A stretch of 64,000 nucleotides of DNA from Bernardetia sp. (GTDB lineage Bacteria > Bacteroidota > Bacteroidia > Cytophagales > Bernardetiaceae): the NCBI GenBank assembly GCA_020630575.1, contig JAHDBD010000005.1, positions 178,656 through 242,655 of the forward strand. Direction: 5' to 3'. The position numbers and the translations under genes were made by a program. Positions 45,057-54,057 of this stretch are shown here, one piece after another (position 1 is the stretch's first letter; every line of letters starts with the position of its first letter). The notes under the pieces were generated by a model, which was not told where the DNA came from, ran no database searches, and saw only the letters and a program-made list of their open reading frames with translations.

Positions 45057-45115
45057 AACGACGGTTAAAAAATAGAGTAATCTGACCGTCGTTGAGACTT
45101 TGCCGTCAACGAGGT
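45057..45115. repeat. Family A-related hairpin
   Basis: AACGACGGT and ACCGTCGTT are inverted copies, followed by GAGACTTTGCCGTCAACGAG. GTCGTTGAGAC recalls the arms of family A (GTCGTTGGTGAGAC), but the match is partial. It lies between the convergent ChaN and protease genes. Confidence 0.4.
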
Positions 45116-45129
45116 GTTATAAAATCTCT

Positions 45130-46209
45130 CTACCACTCTTCTTGTCTTCTCCAAGTTGCACCATATTCATTTACTAAAACATTATCAAAATAATCAGCTT
45201 TTTCTAAGAGGTTTTTTACCAAATCTACGGCAGTTTGTAGTTTGAGATATTGTCCAAAAATTGAAAAAGAAAGAATTATATCTTGTCCGTTTACACTAAA
45301 ACGAAGACCTTTTAAAGAATGATTTTGCTCTAATAAAAAAGAATAGGTGTCTCCAATATTATCTTTTGGAAGGTTACACAAAAAAGCATCGCCAAAAATA
45401 TATCCACTTTCAGGATTGTAAGAAAGATGAATTGTGGCACTTCCCTCTACCATTTCCCAACGATTTGCACCAGCACGAGCCAAAATCGCATTTTTACCCA
45501 GTTTTGTAATTAATTCTTCTATCAAATGAGCAATTCCGACAGGCGTAAAAAGTTCTTTTGTAAAATCAATAAGTTTTGAGCCGCAAGAAGGACAGTAGGA
45601 ATTTTGAATCTTAGGAAGCAAAATAACATTTGTACAAGAGCCACACCGAACAGCCTTTTCTCTACCAAAATTCTCAAAATCGTTTAAAGTTTCCTCTAAA
45701 TAGTTGGAAGGCAGTGCAAAACCTAAATCAGTTCCTTCTCTATGAATAAATGTGTTTACGCCAATTACTTTACCCAAACTATCTACTAAAGGGCCTCCAC
45801 TATTTCCAGGGTTGATGGCTGCATCTACTTGAATATAATTTATGCCATTATGTAAGCGTTTTGCCTTTGAAATTATGCCTTGAGTAGTTGTATATTTAAG
45901 ACCATAAGGATGTCCGATAGCTACAATTTGTTCGCCATCTCTAAGACTCTCTTGTGAATACTCAATAGTAGGCATATCCAAGTTTGGGGCAATCAAAAAA
46001 GCTAAATCCAGACGAGTATCTGTAAAACATACATCTGCAAGCTGTTTAGGAACATTTTTTCCACTAATAGAAACCTCTGAACAACCTTCTACAACGTGGT
46101 AGTTGGTAACAATAATATTATGATTTCTAAGGTAAAAACCTGTTCCAGAGCCTTTTGGTGTAGCAATCTGAATGACTACTTCTTTATAAATTTCAATAGT
46201 TTGATACAT
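45130..46209 (-). CDS. HtrA-type serine protease with zinc ribbon and YbjN-like domain
   Basis: A 359-residue protein. The N-terminal trypsin-like domain (about 10-170) has the triad His38 (TNYHVVEG), Asp68 (DTRLDLAF) and Ser137 (NPGNSGGPL). A four-cysteine zinc ribbon follows (Cys189, Cys192, Cys206, Cys209). The C-terminal part (about 220-345) looks like a YbjN/type III secretion chaperone-like domain (GIAHLIEELITKLG; IFGQYLKLQTAVDLVKNLL). There is no signal peptide and no PDZ domain, so it is probably cytoplasmic. Single gene. Confidence 0.8.
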   Translation of the reverse strand: MYQTIEIYKEVVIQIATPKGSGTGFYLRNHNIIVTNYHVVEGCSEVSISGKNVPKQLADVCFTDTRLDLAFLIAPNLDMPTIEYSQESLRDGEQIVAIGHPYGLKYTTTQGIISKAKRLHNGINYIQVDAAINPGNSGGPLVDSLGKVIGVNTFIHREGTDLGFALPSNYLEETLNDFENFGREKAVRCGSCTNVILLPKIQNSYCPSCGSKLIDFTKELFTPVGIAHLIEELITKLGKNAILARAGANRWEMVEGSATIHLSYNPESGYIFGDAFLCNLPKDNIGDTYSFLLEQNHSLKGLRFSVNGQDIILSFSIFGQYLKLQTAVDLVKNLLEKADYFDNVLVNEYGATWRRQEEW

Positions 46210-46332
46210 AAATTAACATAGAGAATTGACAAAAAATGCTTTTTTAGATTAGAAAGTAGTTAAAGATAGATATATAGAGATAAGTTACTCAAAAATAACG
46301 TTATTTTTTGTACTTGTTCTATAATTGTTCTA

Positions 46333-46340
46333 TAAATTTG
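46333..46340 (+). promoter_or_regulatory. Putative Bacteroidota -7 box (TAAATTTG)
   Basis: Fits TAnnTTTG; 32 bases before the TTG start of rlmF. TTG units lie 19-25 bases upstream (ACTTGTTC), a plausible -33 element. Confidence 0.5.
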
Positions 46341-46372
46341 CGTAAAAACATCATTTAAACAAAAAAAACACT

Positions 46373-47257
46373 TTGCATCCAAAAAATATCCATAATTCAT
46401 TTTATAATTTTAAAGAACTTATCAAAAGTAATCCAACTTTAAAAGAGTTTGTATTTGTAAATCAGCACAAAATAGAAACAATTGATTTTGCGAATCAAAA
46501 GGCAGTTTTAGAATTGAATAAATCACTTTTATCACATCATCACAACGTAAAAAATTGGAGTATTCCAGAAGGTTATCTGTGTCCACCAATTCCTAGCCGA
46601 GCGGATTATTTGTATTATTTGAATGATTTACTACAAGTAGAAGGAAGTAAAAAAACTATAAAAGGACTTGATATTGGTGTTGGTGCAAATTGTATTTACC
46701 CAATCTTGGCAAGTCAGTTATTTAATTGGAAAATAGTAGGTGTAGATATTGATAAAACAGCCATCCAATCAGCTATAAAAAATGTAGAAACTTCGGAAAA
46801 ACTAAAAGAAAATATAGAAATTCGTCACCAAGAATCGAATGCAAATATTTTTAAAGGCATAATTAAAGAAAATGAATATTTTGATTTTACAATCTGTAAT
46901 CCTCCTTTTCATGCATCAGAAAAAGATGCTAATTCGGCAGCTTTACGCAAAATTAAAAACTTAAAAGATACTACTGACTCTTCTCAGGAGACTATTAAAC
47001 TCAATTTTGGAGGACAAGCAAATGAACTTTGGTGTAATGGAGGTGAAGCACTTTTTATAAAACGAATGATAAAACAAAGTGTAGAATTCAAAAAACAAGT
47101 CAATTGGTTTACTACATTAGTTTCAAAAAATGGAAATTTGAAAGCTATTTACAAGCAATTAGATAAAGCAAAAGCACAATACAGAACTATAAACATGCAA
47201 CAGGGAAATAAAAAAACTAGGTTTGTAGTGTGGCGATTTCCTAATTTAGAAGCGTAA
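46373..47257 (+). CDS. rlmF: 23S rRNA (adenine(1618)-N6)-methyltransferase RlmF
   Basis: A 294-residue S-adenosylmethionine methyltransferase that modifies A1618 of 23S rRNA. The N-terminal HPKNIHNSFYNFKELI block is characteristic of RlmF. The SAM site is GLDIGVGANCIYPILAS (about 99-115) and the catalytic motif is NPPFHAS (about 178-184). The start is TTG at 46373: the next in-frame stop upstream leaves no ATG or GTG, and the homology begins right here. Single gene. Confidence 0.92.
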   Translation: MHPKNIHNSFYNFKELIKSNPTLKEFVFVNQHKIETIDFANQKAVLELNKSLLSHHHNVKNWSIPEGYLCPPIPSRADYLYYLNDLLQVEGSKKTIKGLDIGVGANCIYPILASQLFNWKIVGVDIDKTAIQSAIKNVETSEKLKENIEIRHQESNANIFKGIIKENEYFDFTICNPPFHASEKDANSAALRKIKNLKDTTDSSQETIKLNFGGQANELWCNGGEALFIKRMIKQSVEFKKQVNWFTTLVSKNGNLKAIYKQLDKAKAQYRTINMQQGNKKTRFVVWRFPNLEA

Positions 47258-47388
47258 TATATTATTTACAAAAAATAAATAGAAATAATTGTATAATATA
47301 AAGAATGGTTTGAAACTTTTTTCGTATTTGAACGTATGACTAATTAAAGATTAGATTTTAATGTTTTACAGATAAATCCCCTTATAGT

Positions 47389-47577
47389 ATGAAACGTTCA
47401 AATAAAAATTATATACTACTCATTGTTTTTGGTGTTTTACTGATGAGTTTTAGCTTTATTTCTCAACATTATACTCATATACCTGATATAGTAGATGGAA
47501 TGTTGAAAGGAACTTCTATTGGATTATTACTCTTAGGGCTTGGATTTTTATCGAAACAACATATTGAGCAAATTTAA
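47389..47577 (+). CDS. Small two-helix membrane protein
   Basis: A 62-residue protein with a basic start (MKRSNKNY) and two hydrophobic stretches (about 9-24 and 39-53, GTSIGLLLLGLGFL). It looks like a small membrane-inserted protein of unknown role. It is clearly transcribed between two genes, so it may be real, but there is nothing else to support it. Confidence 0.4.
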   Translation: MKRSNKNYILLIVFGVLLMSFSFISQHYTHIPDIVDGMLKGTSIGLLLLGLGFLSKQHIEQI

Positions 47578-47616
47578 TTTTGGATGTTCCTCATTTATTT
47601 TATGCGAGTGAGGGTT

Positions 47617-48450
47617 TTATATAAAGAATAAAATCAAAAATTCTATTACAAAAAGCCCATCTATAAAGCCTGTAAAATACCATTCTGAACGTTTATTCGA
47701 ACTAAAAAGAATTAGAAAAGCAGTAAGAATATAAACTATTCCAAAATGAAGAAAATAGTTTGTATGAAAACTATAAATTAAAATAGCACAGATTATAAGC
47801 AAACAAAGAGCTAAAATTTTGCTCCTTTGAGGACTCAATAAGCTAACTAAAGTATTCAACCCTACTTTTTTGTCTCCTTCTTTATCTCTAATATCGAAAG
47901 GAATCGTTATTGCCAAAGTAAAAAGCAATCGTTCGAAAAATAAGGCTATTGTTTGAGGAGTTTGGATAATCAAGTCTTCGTGTAGCATTGGAAAAATAAC
48001 AGTAGCACTAGCCCACACATAAGCAATTAAGAATATTTTTAGGTAAGGAATATTTCTCCAAGCAGGAATCGATAAATAGTTTTTTGGAGTAGAATCCTCT
48101 ATCTTTTTGCCATTTATTTCTTCGTCTATAATTTTTTCTGATGGCAGTTCAATATGAATAGGAACAGTATAAAAAATTGAGATTATAGCCAAATGAACCA
48201 AAAACCAAAACTGATTGAGTGTTAGAAAAAAAGGAGCAGGAATAAGTAAAATCAAACTTAAAAAGAAAATAATCTTTAGGATATTTCTTTTCTTATAAAT
48301 AAATTCAAACTTTTCAGAAGCTGTTCCCTTAGTATAAAAAACACATAAATTATAAGTAACTAGTGTTCCAAAAAAGAGAATCCAAAGAGGAGCAGCTTCG
48401 AAAGCAATGCCAGCCGTTTCGAAAAGCAAAAGGTAGGTGCTTAACCCCAT
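47617..48450 (-). CDS. UbiA-like polytopic membrane protein; N-terminus probably starts further upstream
   Basis: A 277-residue membrane protein with about eight helices. LFTLAITIPFDIRDKEGDKKVGLNTLVSLL resembles the second Asp-rich region of UbiA prenyltransferases (DxRDxExD-type), but the first such motif is degenerate (NLCVFYTKG). The ATG at 48450 is the only ordinary start, yet the frame stays open upstream for about 20 further residues (NFFRWLVFGNFW, then ISVGAALM), which look like the natural first membrane helix. No ATG, GTG or TTG precedes them; ATT codons at 48513 and 48510 directly after an A tract are candidates. It follows the TonB gene. Confidence 0.6.
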   Translation of the reverse strand: MGLSTYLLLFETAGIAFEAAPLWILFFGTLVTYNLCVFYTKGTASEKFEFIYKKRNILKIIFFLSLILLIPAPFFLTLNQFWFLVHLAIISIFYTVPIHIELPSEKIIDEEINGKKIEDSTPKNYLSIPAWRNIPYLKIFLIAYVWASATVIFPMLHEDLIIQTPQTIALFFERLLFTLAITIPFDIRDKEGDKKVGLNTLVSLLSPQRSKILALCLLIICAILIYSFHTNYFLHFGIVYILTAFLILFSSNKRSEWYFTGFIDGLFVIEFLILFFI

Positions 48451-48521
48451 AAGAGCTGCACCTACCGATATCCAAAAATTTCCAAAAACGAGCCAACGAA
48501 AGAAATTAATAATGTTTTTTT

Positions 48522-49142
48522 TTAAAACTGAACAGGAATAACAACACGCTGCTCAACAGCTCTCCCATGATACAAGGCTGGTTTCCAACCTTCTGTATAT
48601 TCTTCTATCAAACGGATTGCTTCATTATCTAAAGCAGGGCTAACACTTGAAAGTACTGAAATGTCAGCTAAAGAACCGTCTTCTTGTACAAAAAACTGAA
48701 CATAAATAGTTCCTGTTTCATGGGTTGGATTATTTTGATTTGTACTAATATAACGATATAAGTTTTCTGTTCCACCATAGGGAGTTGCAGAGCGTTCAAT
48801 ATAAGTGCTTTCTTTTCTTCTATTTTTATTGCAACCTCGTCTTTTAATTACAATTCGTGTCTCTGTATAATTTGGGTCAATCATTTCACAACCAAATGTT
48901 TTTTCTTCTTGTGAGTTGATTCCCCAAACTGTCAGACCAATTCCCATAAGAATACTTCCAATTAGTAAAGGTTTGTGATAGCGATTCAGAAAAGCATAAT
49001 AATCTTGTAGCCAAAAAGGAGGATGGTCTTCTAGTTTTTGAGTCAGACTTTTGCTGTTTTTGAAAACCATATAAGTAATAGAAGCCAGCGTAGTGCCAAG
49101 CCAAAAAAGTCCGAATATTGTAAATATAATAAGCATTGCCAT
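48522..49142 (-). CDS. TonB-family energy transducer
   Basis: A 206-residue protein: two N-terminal membrane helices (about 4-24 and 51-70) and a C-terminal TonB domain (about 125-206), with GTIYVQFFVQEDGSLADISV and the final VEQRVVIPVQF. TonB domains couple the proton-motive force to outer-membrane transport, here through an ExbB-ExbD pair that may be the one at 51697-52821. It lacks a proline-rich linker, and two helices instead of one suggests an atypical anchor. The next gene starts at or within a few bases of its stop. Confidence 0.85.
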   Translation of the reverse strand: MAMLIIFTIFGLFWLGTTLASITYMVFKNSKSLTQKLEDHPPFWLQDYYAFLNRYHKPLLIGSILMGIGLTVWGINSQEEKTFGCEMIDPNYTETRIVIKRRGCNKNRRKESTYIERSATPYGGTENLYRYISTNQNNPTHETGTIYVQFFVQEDGSLADISVLSSVSPALDNEAIRLIEEYTEGWKPALYHGRAVEQRVVIPVQF

Positions 49143-49426
49143 AATTATAGAGTGTTTTTAGATGAAAAGAATGATTTAGTAAACTTGTTATTTATAAAGT
49201 AGATGTTGAATTTTATTATTTTCCATAGATTTATTTTATATTTTTTCTAAATCGTTCAATAATTTACAAAATCTTGAGCATTCTTCAAATAATTTGGATT
49301 CTAAAAAATCGTAAAAAATATAATAATACAATTACCAAAACTACTTTCCTTCAAAATCGTTAGTAGTTTCTTATTGATTTATTAAATTTACTTTCAAAAA
49401 CGATTATCTCCCAAATAAGTTAAGCT

Positions 49427-50017
49427 ATGAAACAATTTTCTCATTATTTAACAGCATTTTTATTTTTTGTCTTTAGTATTTCTTCGTGTATTCCTCCTGA
49501 TGTAAAAGGAACTGCTGATACACAATTTTTTGATTTGAAAGGATTTTTAGACAATCAAATTACTTCCTTAGAAAAATTAGAAGAAAAAGGAATTACAATT
49601 ACTAAAAAAACAATTCTTCAAGGACAAAAAAGTGAACAAACACTCAAAAAAATAGATTGGAAAGATGAGTTTGCTTTTTTTTACTCCTCTGATATAAATA
49701 CACCACAACTTCGTGATAGATATAAAATGGAGAAAAGTCTTCAAAAATGGACATTCAAAACAGATGAAGAAAACTTAATAGTTAAAGAAATGCAGATTAC
49801 ATTTAATGATAATAATAATGAAGAAGCAGAAATTTCTTTTAAAAATGTAAAAGAAATTTTAATTATTCAAAAAGATAAAAATAATATTTATGAAAATGAT
49901 AGAATACTTACTATCAAAGCAAAAGAAGGTATTTTAGAAAGTTATTCTATTAAAGGTTCAGAAGATGTCATTTTGAATGAAAAACAAGAGTTTTTGGTGG
50001 AGGGAATAATAAAATAG
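49427..50017 (+). CDS. Lipoprotein of unknown function
   Basis: A 196-residue lipoprotein with the signal MKQFSHYLTAFLFFVFSISSC (lipobox SISSC, Cys21). The mature part has a short coiled coil (about 38-55) and beta-rich segments ending in a lone strand series (EEAEISFKNVKEILIIQKDKN), as in lipocalin- or DUF-type periplasmic proteins. I do not recognise the family. Single gene. Confidence 0.6.
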   Translation: MKQFSHYLTAFLFFVFSISSCIPPDVKGTADTQFFDLKGFLDNQITSLEKLEEKGITITKKTILQGQKSEQTLKKIDWKDEFAFFYSSDINTPQLRDRYKMEKSLQKWTFKTDEENLIVKEMQITFNDNNNEEAEISFKNVKEILIIQKDKNNIYENDRILTIKAKEGILESYSIKGSEDVILNEKQEFLVEGIIK

Positions 50018-50258
50018 AGAAAAAATATCCTTTCTTGCTACAAACTCACGAAAAAAATCGCTAAATCTGTAAATTTTATAGACAAAAGTTATTTTTTTTG
50101 GTTATTTGTTTTTACCTTTTCATATAAATCCGTAAATTTTGAGTTAAATAGTTTTTCAAAGCCTTTTATCAAAAGAATATTAAAACTATTTTATCAAATA
50201 AATACTCATTTTTTCAACTTGTTTTTTTTAAGCAATTTCAAATAAAATTATAGGCAGC

Positions 50259-51563
50259 ATGCTCGAAAAATATATCAAACAATTATTAAATGAGAACGAT
50301 GAAGTCGTTGTTCCAAAACTCGGTACTTTCGTAGCAGGTTATGCAGGCTCTGAAATTTCTGGTATTCGAGTTGCACCACCTAGCAAAAAAATTCATTTTT
50401 ATGAAAAACTAAAAAGTGATAAAAATGAACTTTTGCGTAAACGTGTAACTGAAGCTGAAGGAATCAGTATTTTTGATTTTCAATCAGAATTAGAAAAAAT
50501 GACTACTAGAATAGAAGATGAACTTCGTAATTCAGGTAGTTCGACCATAAATCATCTAGGAACAATAAAGAAAAAACCTGATGGTTCATTAGAATTTGAG
50601 CAAGATGATGAAAATCTTTTGGATGATGCTTTTGGACTGCCATCACTTGAAAGAAAACCTCTTAATAAGCGAGAGGGGAAAGAAGAAAGTACAGAAAATA
50701 AAGAGGTTGCAGCTACCGATGAGCCTGTTTTTGATAGAGATGCTCAAAAAGAAAAAATCAATGAAGATTCTGATATAGCAAAAGATGCAGCTCTTTATGC
50801 TACTTTGGGAGACAGGTTTGCTAAAGATCCTGTAGAAGAAGAAGCTCGTCTGAAAAAGGAAAAAGAAGATTTCATAAAATCTACTTCGCATGTAGAAAAT
50901 CCTCCTGTCAAGAAAGAAACTGTTCCTCCTATTATTAATGTAGAAGATGATGAGGAAGAAGAAGAGGAAGAAAAAAGCTCGTCTCTTGTTATATGGCTTA
51001 TAGCTATTCCAATTTTGTTTGCCTTTGCTTTCTTACTTTATATCTATACTGATTCGGGTGCAATGGCAAGTGTAAAAGCTCTATTAGGACAAAAGCCTGC
51101 GACTACAATTGTTACAAATGATACTAATACTGATCCTGTAACAGAAGTTGATAATTCAGCTGAGACAGCAGATAATACTAATTCGACAGATGCAACAGAC
51201 AACACCAATAATACAGATGGTTCAACTGATAATGTTGCTGATAACACTGATAATACAGCCAATAATGGTAAAGACCCAGCAACTGAATATACAGGAAATT
51301 CGGAAACTCAACCAGAAGATATAATTAATGACCCTAAAAATCGTTTCTATATTGTAATTGGTAGTTTTGCTGAAATAGAAAATGCTCGTCGACTTCGCAA
51401 AGACTTGCAAGGGAGTGGAGTATCTGATTCTAAAATTGTAATGTATCCGAAACGTGGTATGTATCGTGTAACCGTAGGTGATCAAGCTTCGCAGCGAGAA
51501 GCCTATAATCAGAGAAATACATTAGGAAATACATATCCTGATATGTGGGTTCTTAATTATTAA
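50259..51563 (+). CDS. HU-CCDC81/SPOR-type membrane protein
   Basis: A 434-residue protein. The N-terminal part (about 1-115) is the HU-CCDC81-type domain (LNENDEVVVPKLGTFVAG, GTIKKKPDGSLEFE). A long acidic linker rich in Glu and Lys follows, with one membrane helix at about 245-265 (LVIWLIAIPILFAFAFLLYIY), an Asn/Thr/Asp-rich low-complexity stretch (about 280-345) and a C-terminal SPOR domain (about 360-430, RFYIVIGSFAEIENARRL), which binds denuded peptidoglycan glycan. It probably acts at the division site. Followed by the ExbB gene. Confidence 0.85.
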   Translation: MLEKYIKQLLNENDEVVVPKLGTFVAGYAGSEISGIRVAPPSKKIHFYEKLKSDKNELLRKRVTEAEGISIFDFQSELEKMTTRIEDELRNSGSSTINHLGTIKKKPDGSLEFEQDDENLLDDAFGLPSLERKPLNKREGKEESTENKEVAATDEPVFDRDAQKEKINEDSDIAKDAALYATLGDRFAKDPVEEEARLKKEKEDFIKSTSHVENPPVKKETVPPIINVEDDEEEEEEEKSSSLVIWLIAIPILFAFAFLLYIYTDSGAMASVKALLGQKPATTIVTNDTNTDPVTEVDNSAETADNTNSTDATDNTNNTDGSTDNVADNTDNTANNGKDPATEYTGNSETQPEDIINDPKNRFYIVIGSFAEIENARRLRKDLQGSGVSDSKIVMYPKRGMYRVTVGDQASQREAYNQRNTLGNTYPDMWVLNY

Positions 51564-51696
51564 ATCTAACTTATAAAGTCAGAATTGAAATAATACTTTC
51601 AATTCTGACTACTTCTATTTTAATCAAATGGTTCTACAAAAAGCATTCTATAAGTATTTAAAAAGCTATCTTCCTATCCATTAATTAATTTCAACT

Positions 51697-52374
51697 GTGA
51701 ATATTCCCCTTATTCTACTTCAAGCTACTATAGAAACTCCTCCTCCTGCAAGCGTAAATTACTTAGAAGTATTTATGACAGGTGGAATTGTTAGTTATAC
51801 CCTTATTGCTCTTTCTATTTTATTATTCTACTTTTTCTTAGAAAGAGTATGGACATTTTTTAAGCTCACTAGAGAGAATCCAAAAGATTTGTTAGACCGT
51901 ATTAAACAACTCCTTATTAGTAGAGGAATGGATAGCGCACAAGAAGCATTACGTAAATCTTCTTCGTCTTATTCTATTATTTTGAGAGAAAGTCTTGAAA
52001 TAATGACTTATGTGAAATCAGACCAACTCAAAGAACGTATAGATGAAGTGGCTCAACGAGAACTTACCAAACTAGAACGAAAAGTAGGTTATATTTCTTT
52101 GGTGGCAGGAGCTGCGCCAATGGTTGGCTTTTTGGGTACGGTTGTCGGAATGATTCAAGCCTTTTCAGAGCTTGCTAATCAAGATGGTGCAACAAGTGCA
52201 AAAGTTTTGGCAGAAGGAATCTATCAAGCAATGGGAACTACAATGGGGGGACTTGTAGTAGGACTTTTTGCCTATATTATGTATAATTATTTAATAGCAA
52301 AAATTCACAAAGTAACAGGTAGGATGAATACACTCATTCATGATTTTATATTGATGTTGCAACAGAGAAGCTAA
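51697..52374 (+). CDS. exbB: MotA/TolQ/ExbB proton-channel protein
   Basis: A 225-residue protein with three membrane helices (about 25-47, 130-155 and 170-195). The conserved loop AAPMVGFLGTVVGMIQAF (about 145-162) and LAEGIYQAMGTTMGGLVVGLFAYIMY are the ExbB/TolQ channel signature. It drives TonB or TolA movement by the proton-motive force. The start is GTG at 51697, directly followed by AATATTCCC; there is no nearer ATG until after the first helix has begun. The ExbD-like gene follows 57 bases later. Confidence 0.93.
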   Translation: MNIPLILLQATIETPPPASVNYLEVFMTGGIVSYTLIALSILLFYFFLERVWTFFKLTRENPKDLLDRIKQLLISRGMDSAQEALRKSSSSYSIILRESLEIMTYVKSDQLKERIDEVAQRELTKLERKVGYISLVAGAAPMVGFLGTVVGMIQAFSELANQDGATSAKVLAEGIYQAMGTTMGGLVVGLFAYIMYNYLIAKIHKVTGRMNTLIHDFILMLQQRS

Positions 52375-52431
52375 TTTCTTTACGATTAATGATTTTAAAA
52401 ACCAAAAAACAATCCTAAACGAAAGAATGTC

Positions 52432-52821
52432 ATGCCAAAATCTCAACTCAAATTTGATCCTAGCTTTAATATGTCTTCTATGACAGACATTGTATTTCTG
52501 TTATTGATTTTTTTTATGCTGACTTCTAATTTTGTAACACCTTCAGCTGTAGAAGTAAATGTTCCGACAAGTAATTCAGGTGGTGCAGTAATGCCAAAAC
52601 TTACAATTACTATTTCAGAAGAAGGAAAATTTTATGTCAATAAACAAGAAGTAGCTATCGAACAAATGAAAGATGAACTCAAATCTATTCTTCCAAATAC
52701 AGGTGATAAAGAAGTTGTTCTACATGCTGAAAATACGACTCCAATTCAAAAAATTATTCAGGTTATGGATATAGGACACGAATTAGGAATAAAAGTGCAG
52801 TTAGCTGTTGAAAAAGAATAA
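52432..52821 (+). CDS. exbD: ExbD/TolR-family protein
   Basis: A 129-residue protein: short cytoplasmic start, one membrane helix with the channel Asp (MSSMTDIVFLLLIFFMLTSNF, about 14-34, Asp19) and a periplasmic domain (about 60-129) with the NTGDKEVVLHAENTTPIQKI and VMDIGHELGIKVQLAVEKE blocks. Together with the upstream ExbB and a TonB such as the one at 48522 it should energise outer-membrane uptake. Confidence 0.93.
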   Translation: MPKSQLKFDPSFNMSSMTDIVFLLLIFFMLTSNFVTPSAVEVNVPTSNSGGAVMPKLTITISEEGKFYVNKQEVAIEQMKDELKSILPNTGDKEVVLHAENTTPIQKIIQVMDIGHELGIKVQLAVEKE

Positions 52822-52915
52822 ATTTTATTTATCAATAAATAAATTTAGAAGTCCGATTTCAGAAATTAGAGTTGAAAATCAGTATAATTAAAAATATAAT
52901 TTGTAATTGAATAAA

Positions 52916-53977
52916 ATGGCAATAGCTCCTAATTATATTAATGAAAGTAAACACCTGATGCGTGTTCGTCCAGAACAGTTAGATGTGCTGTGGAAACAAG
53001 GATGGCGACATTTTGGAACGCATTTTTATAGATACAGTTGGGCATTGTATGATGATGTGCTTTGTATGGTTGTTCCTTTGCGTGTGGAGTTAGAAGGATA
53101 TAAGCATAGCAAACGTTTCAAGAAAATTCTATCAAAAAATAAGAATTTCAGAACTGTCATTGAACCAATTGCGCTTACCACAGAGCATCATGTTCTTTTT
53201 AATAAACACAAACAGAAATTCTCACATACTATTCCACAAGATATTTATGTTTTTCTTTCTCGCCAACCAGACAAAATACCTAATCCTACCTATCAGATAA
53301 ATGTTTATGATACAGAAAAGGAAGGAAAAACCAGTCCAACTGACAAAGGAAGAGGAAAATTAATTGCTTGTAGTTTCTTTGATATTGGTGAGGAAGCTAT
53401 TTCGTCTGTTTATGGAATGTATGACCCAGATTATTATAGCAATAGCTTGGGGATTTATACGATGTTGATGGAAATAGAATATGCTAAAGAACATCAAAAA
53501 AGCTATTATTACCATGGATATAGCTATGATTTGCCTTCTATGTATGATTATAAAAAACATTTTCCCAACATTCAAGCATACGATTGGGAACGTTGGCAAG
53601 AACCTAAGAATATATTTACAAATCCACTTCCAAAGCGTTTTTATCATTTAGTAAAACTCTCAGATTGGGATTTAGACCATTATCAGGATACACAGATTCG
53701 TCCTCCAGGAGAATTTATTCATTGTTCGTATGCTGAACAGGTAGCTCGTTCTGCCAATAAATATTTTTCAGAGGAAGAGTCGGTTTTGGTTTTGCATATT
53801 GCACCTGAGCGTGTTCATTCCCTAATAAAAGATGAGTATGCACCTGATGGATTACTGTTTCCTCATATTTATGGCTATATTCCAAGAATGGCAATTTTTA
53901 GAATGAGTGAAATTAGTAAAAATAAAAACGGAGTTTTTGAGTTTGATAAAACGATTGATGATGAATTTTATGAATAG
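52916..53977 (+). CDS. Arginine-tRNA-protein transferase-like protein
   Basis: A 353-residue protein of the ATE1/bacterial aminoacyl-tRNA-protein transferase group. The C-terminal half carries the family blocks EAISSVYGMYDPDYYSNSLGIYTMLMEIEYAKE (about 157-189) and SYYYHGYSYDLPSMYDYKKHF (about 193-213). The N-terminal half replaces the usual Cys-rich domain and has no clear metal site, so it may transfer a different amino acid or none. I chose ATG at 52916 over TTG at 52907. It follows ExbD by 94 bases and may be cotranscribed. It could tag proteins for degradation by the N-degron route, though this is not shown in this lineage. Confidence 0.7.
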   Translation: MAIAPNYINESKHLMRVRPEQLDVLWKQGWRHFGTHFYRYSWALYDDVLCMVVPLRVELEGYKHSKRFKKILSKNKNFRTVIEPIALTTEHHVLFNKHKQKFSHTIPQDIYVFLSRQPDKIPNPTYQINVYDTEKEGKTSPTDKGRGKLIACSFFDIGEEAISSVYGMYDPDYYSNSLGIYTMLMEIEYAKEHQKSYYYHGYSYDLPSMYDYKKHFPNIQAYDWERWQEPKNIFTNPLPKRFYHLVKLSDWDLDHYQDTQIRPPGEFIHCSYAEQVARSANKYFSEEESVLVLHIAPERVHSLIKDEYAPDGLLFPHIYGYIPRMAIFRMSEISKNKNGVFEFDKTIDDEFYE

Positions 53978-53997
53978 ATTTGATTTGGATGACAAAT

Positions 53998-54036
53998 AAA
54001 AAAAGAGCCTTATTATTGAAAATAAAGCTCTTTTAT
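53998..54036. terminator. Bidirectional terminator
   Basis: AAAAGAGC/GCTCTTTT arms with the inner TTATT/AATAA pairs. It lies between the transferase and the convergent phoH gene. Confidence 0.75.
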
Positions 54037-54057
54037 ATTTAATGTAGAATAACAAAA

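Noticed and set aside
51044..51262. Ser/Val/Leu-rich minus-strand frame in the HU/SPOR gene
   Set aside because: It is the reverse reading of the Asn/Thr/Asp low-complexity linker, with no independent signal.
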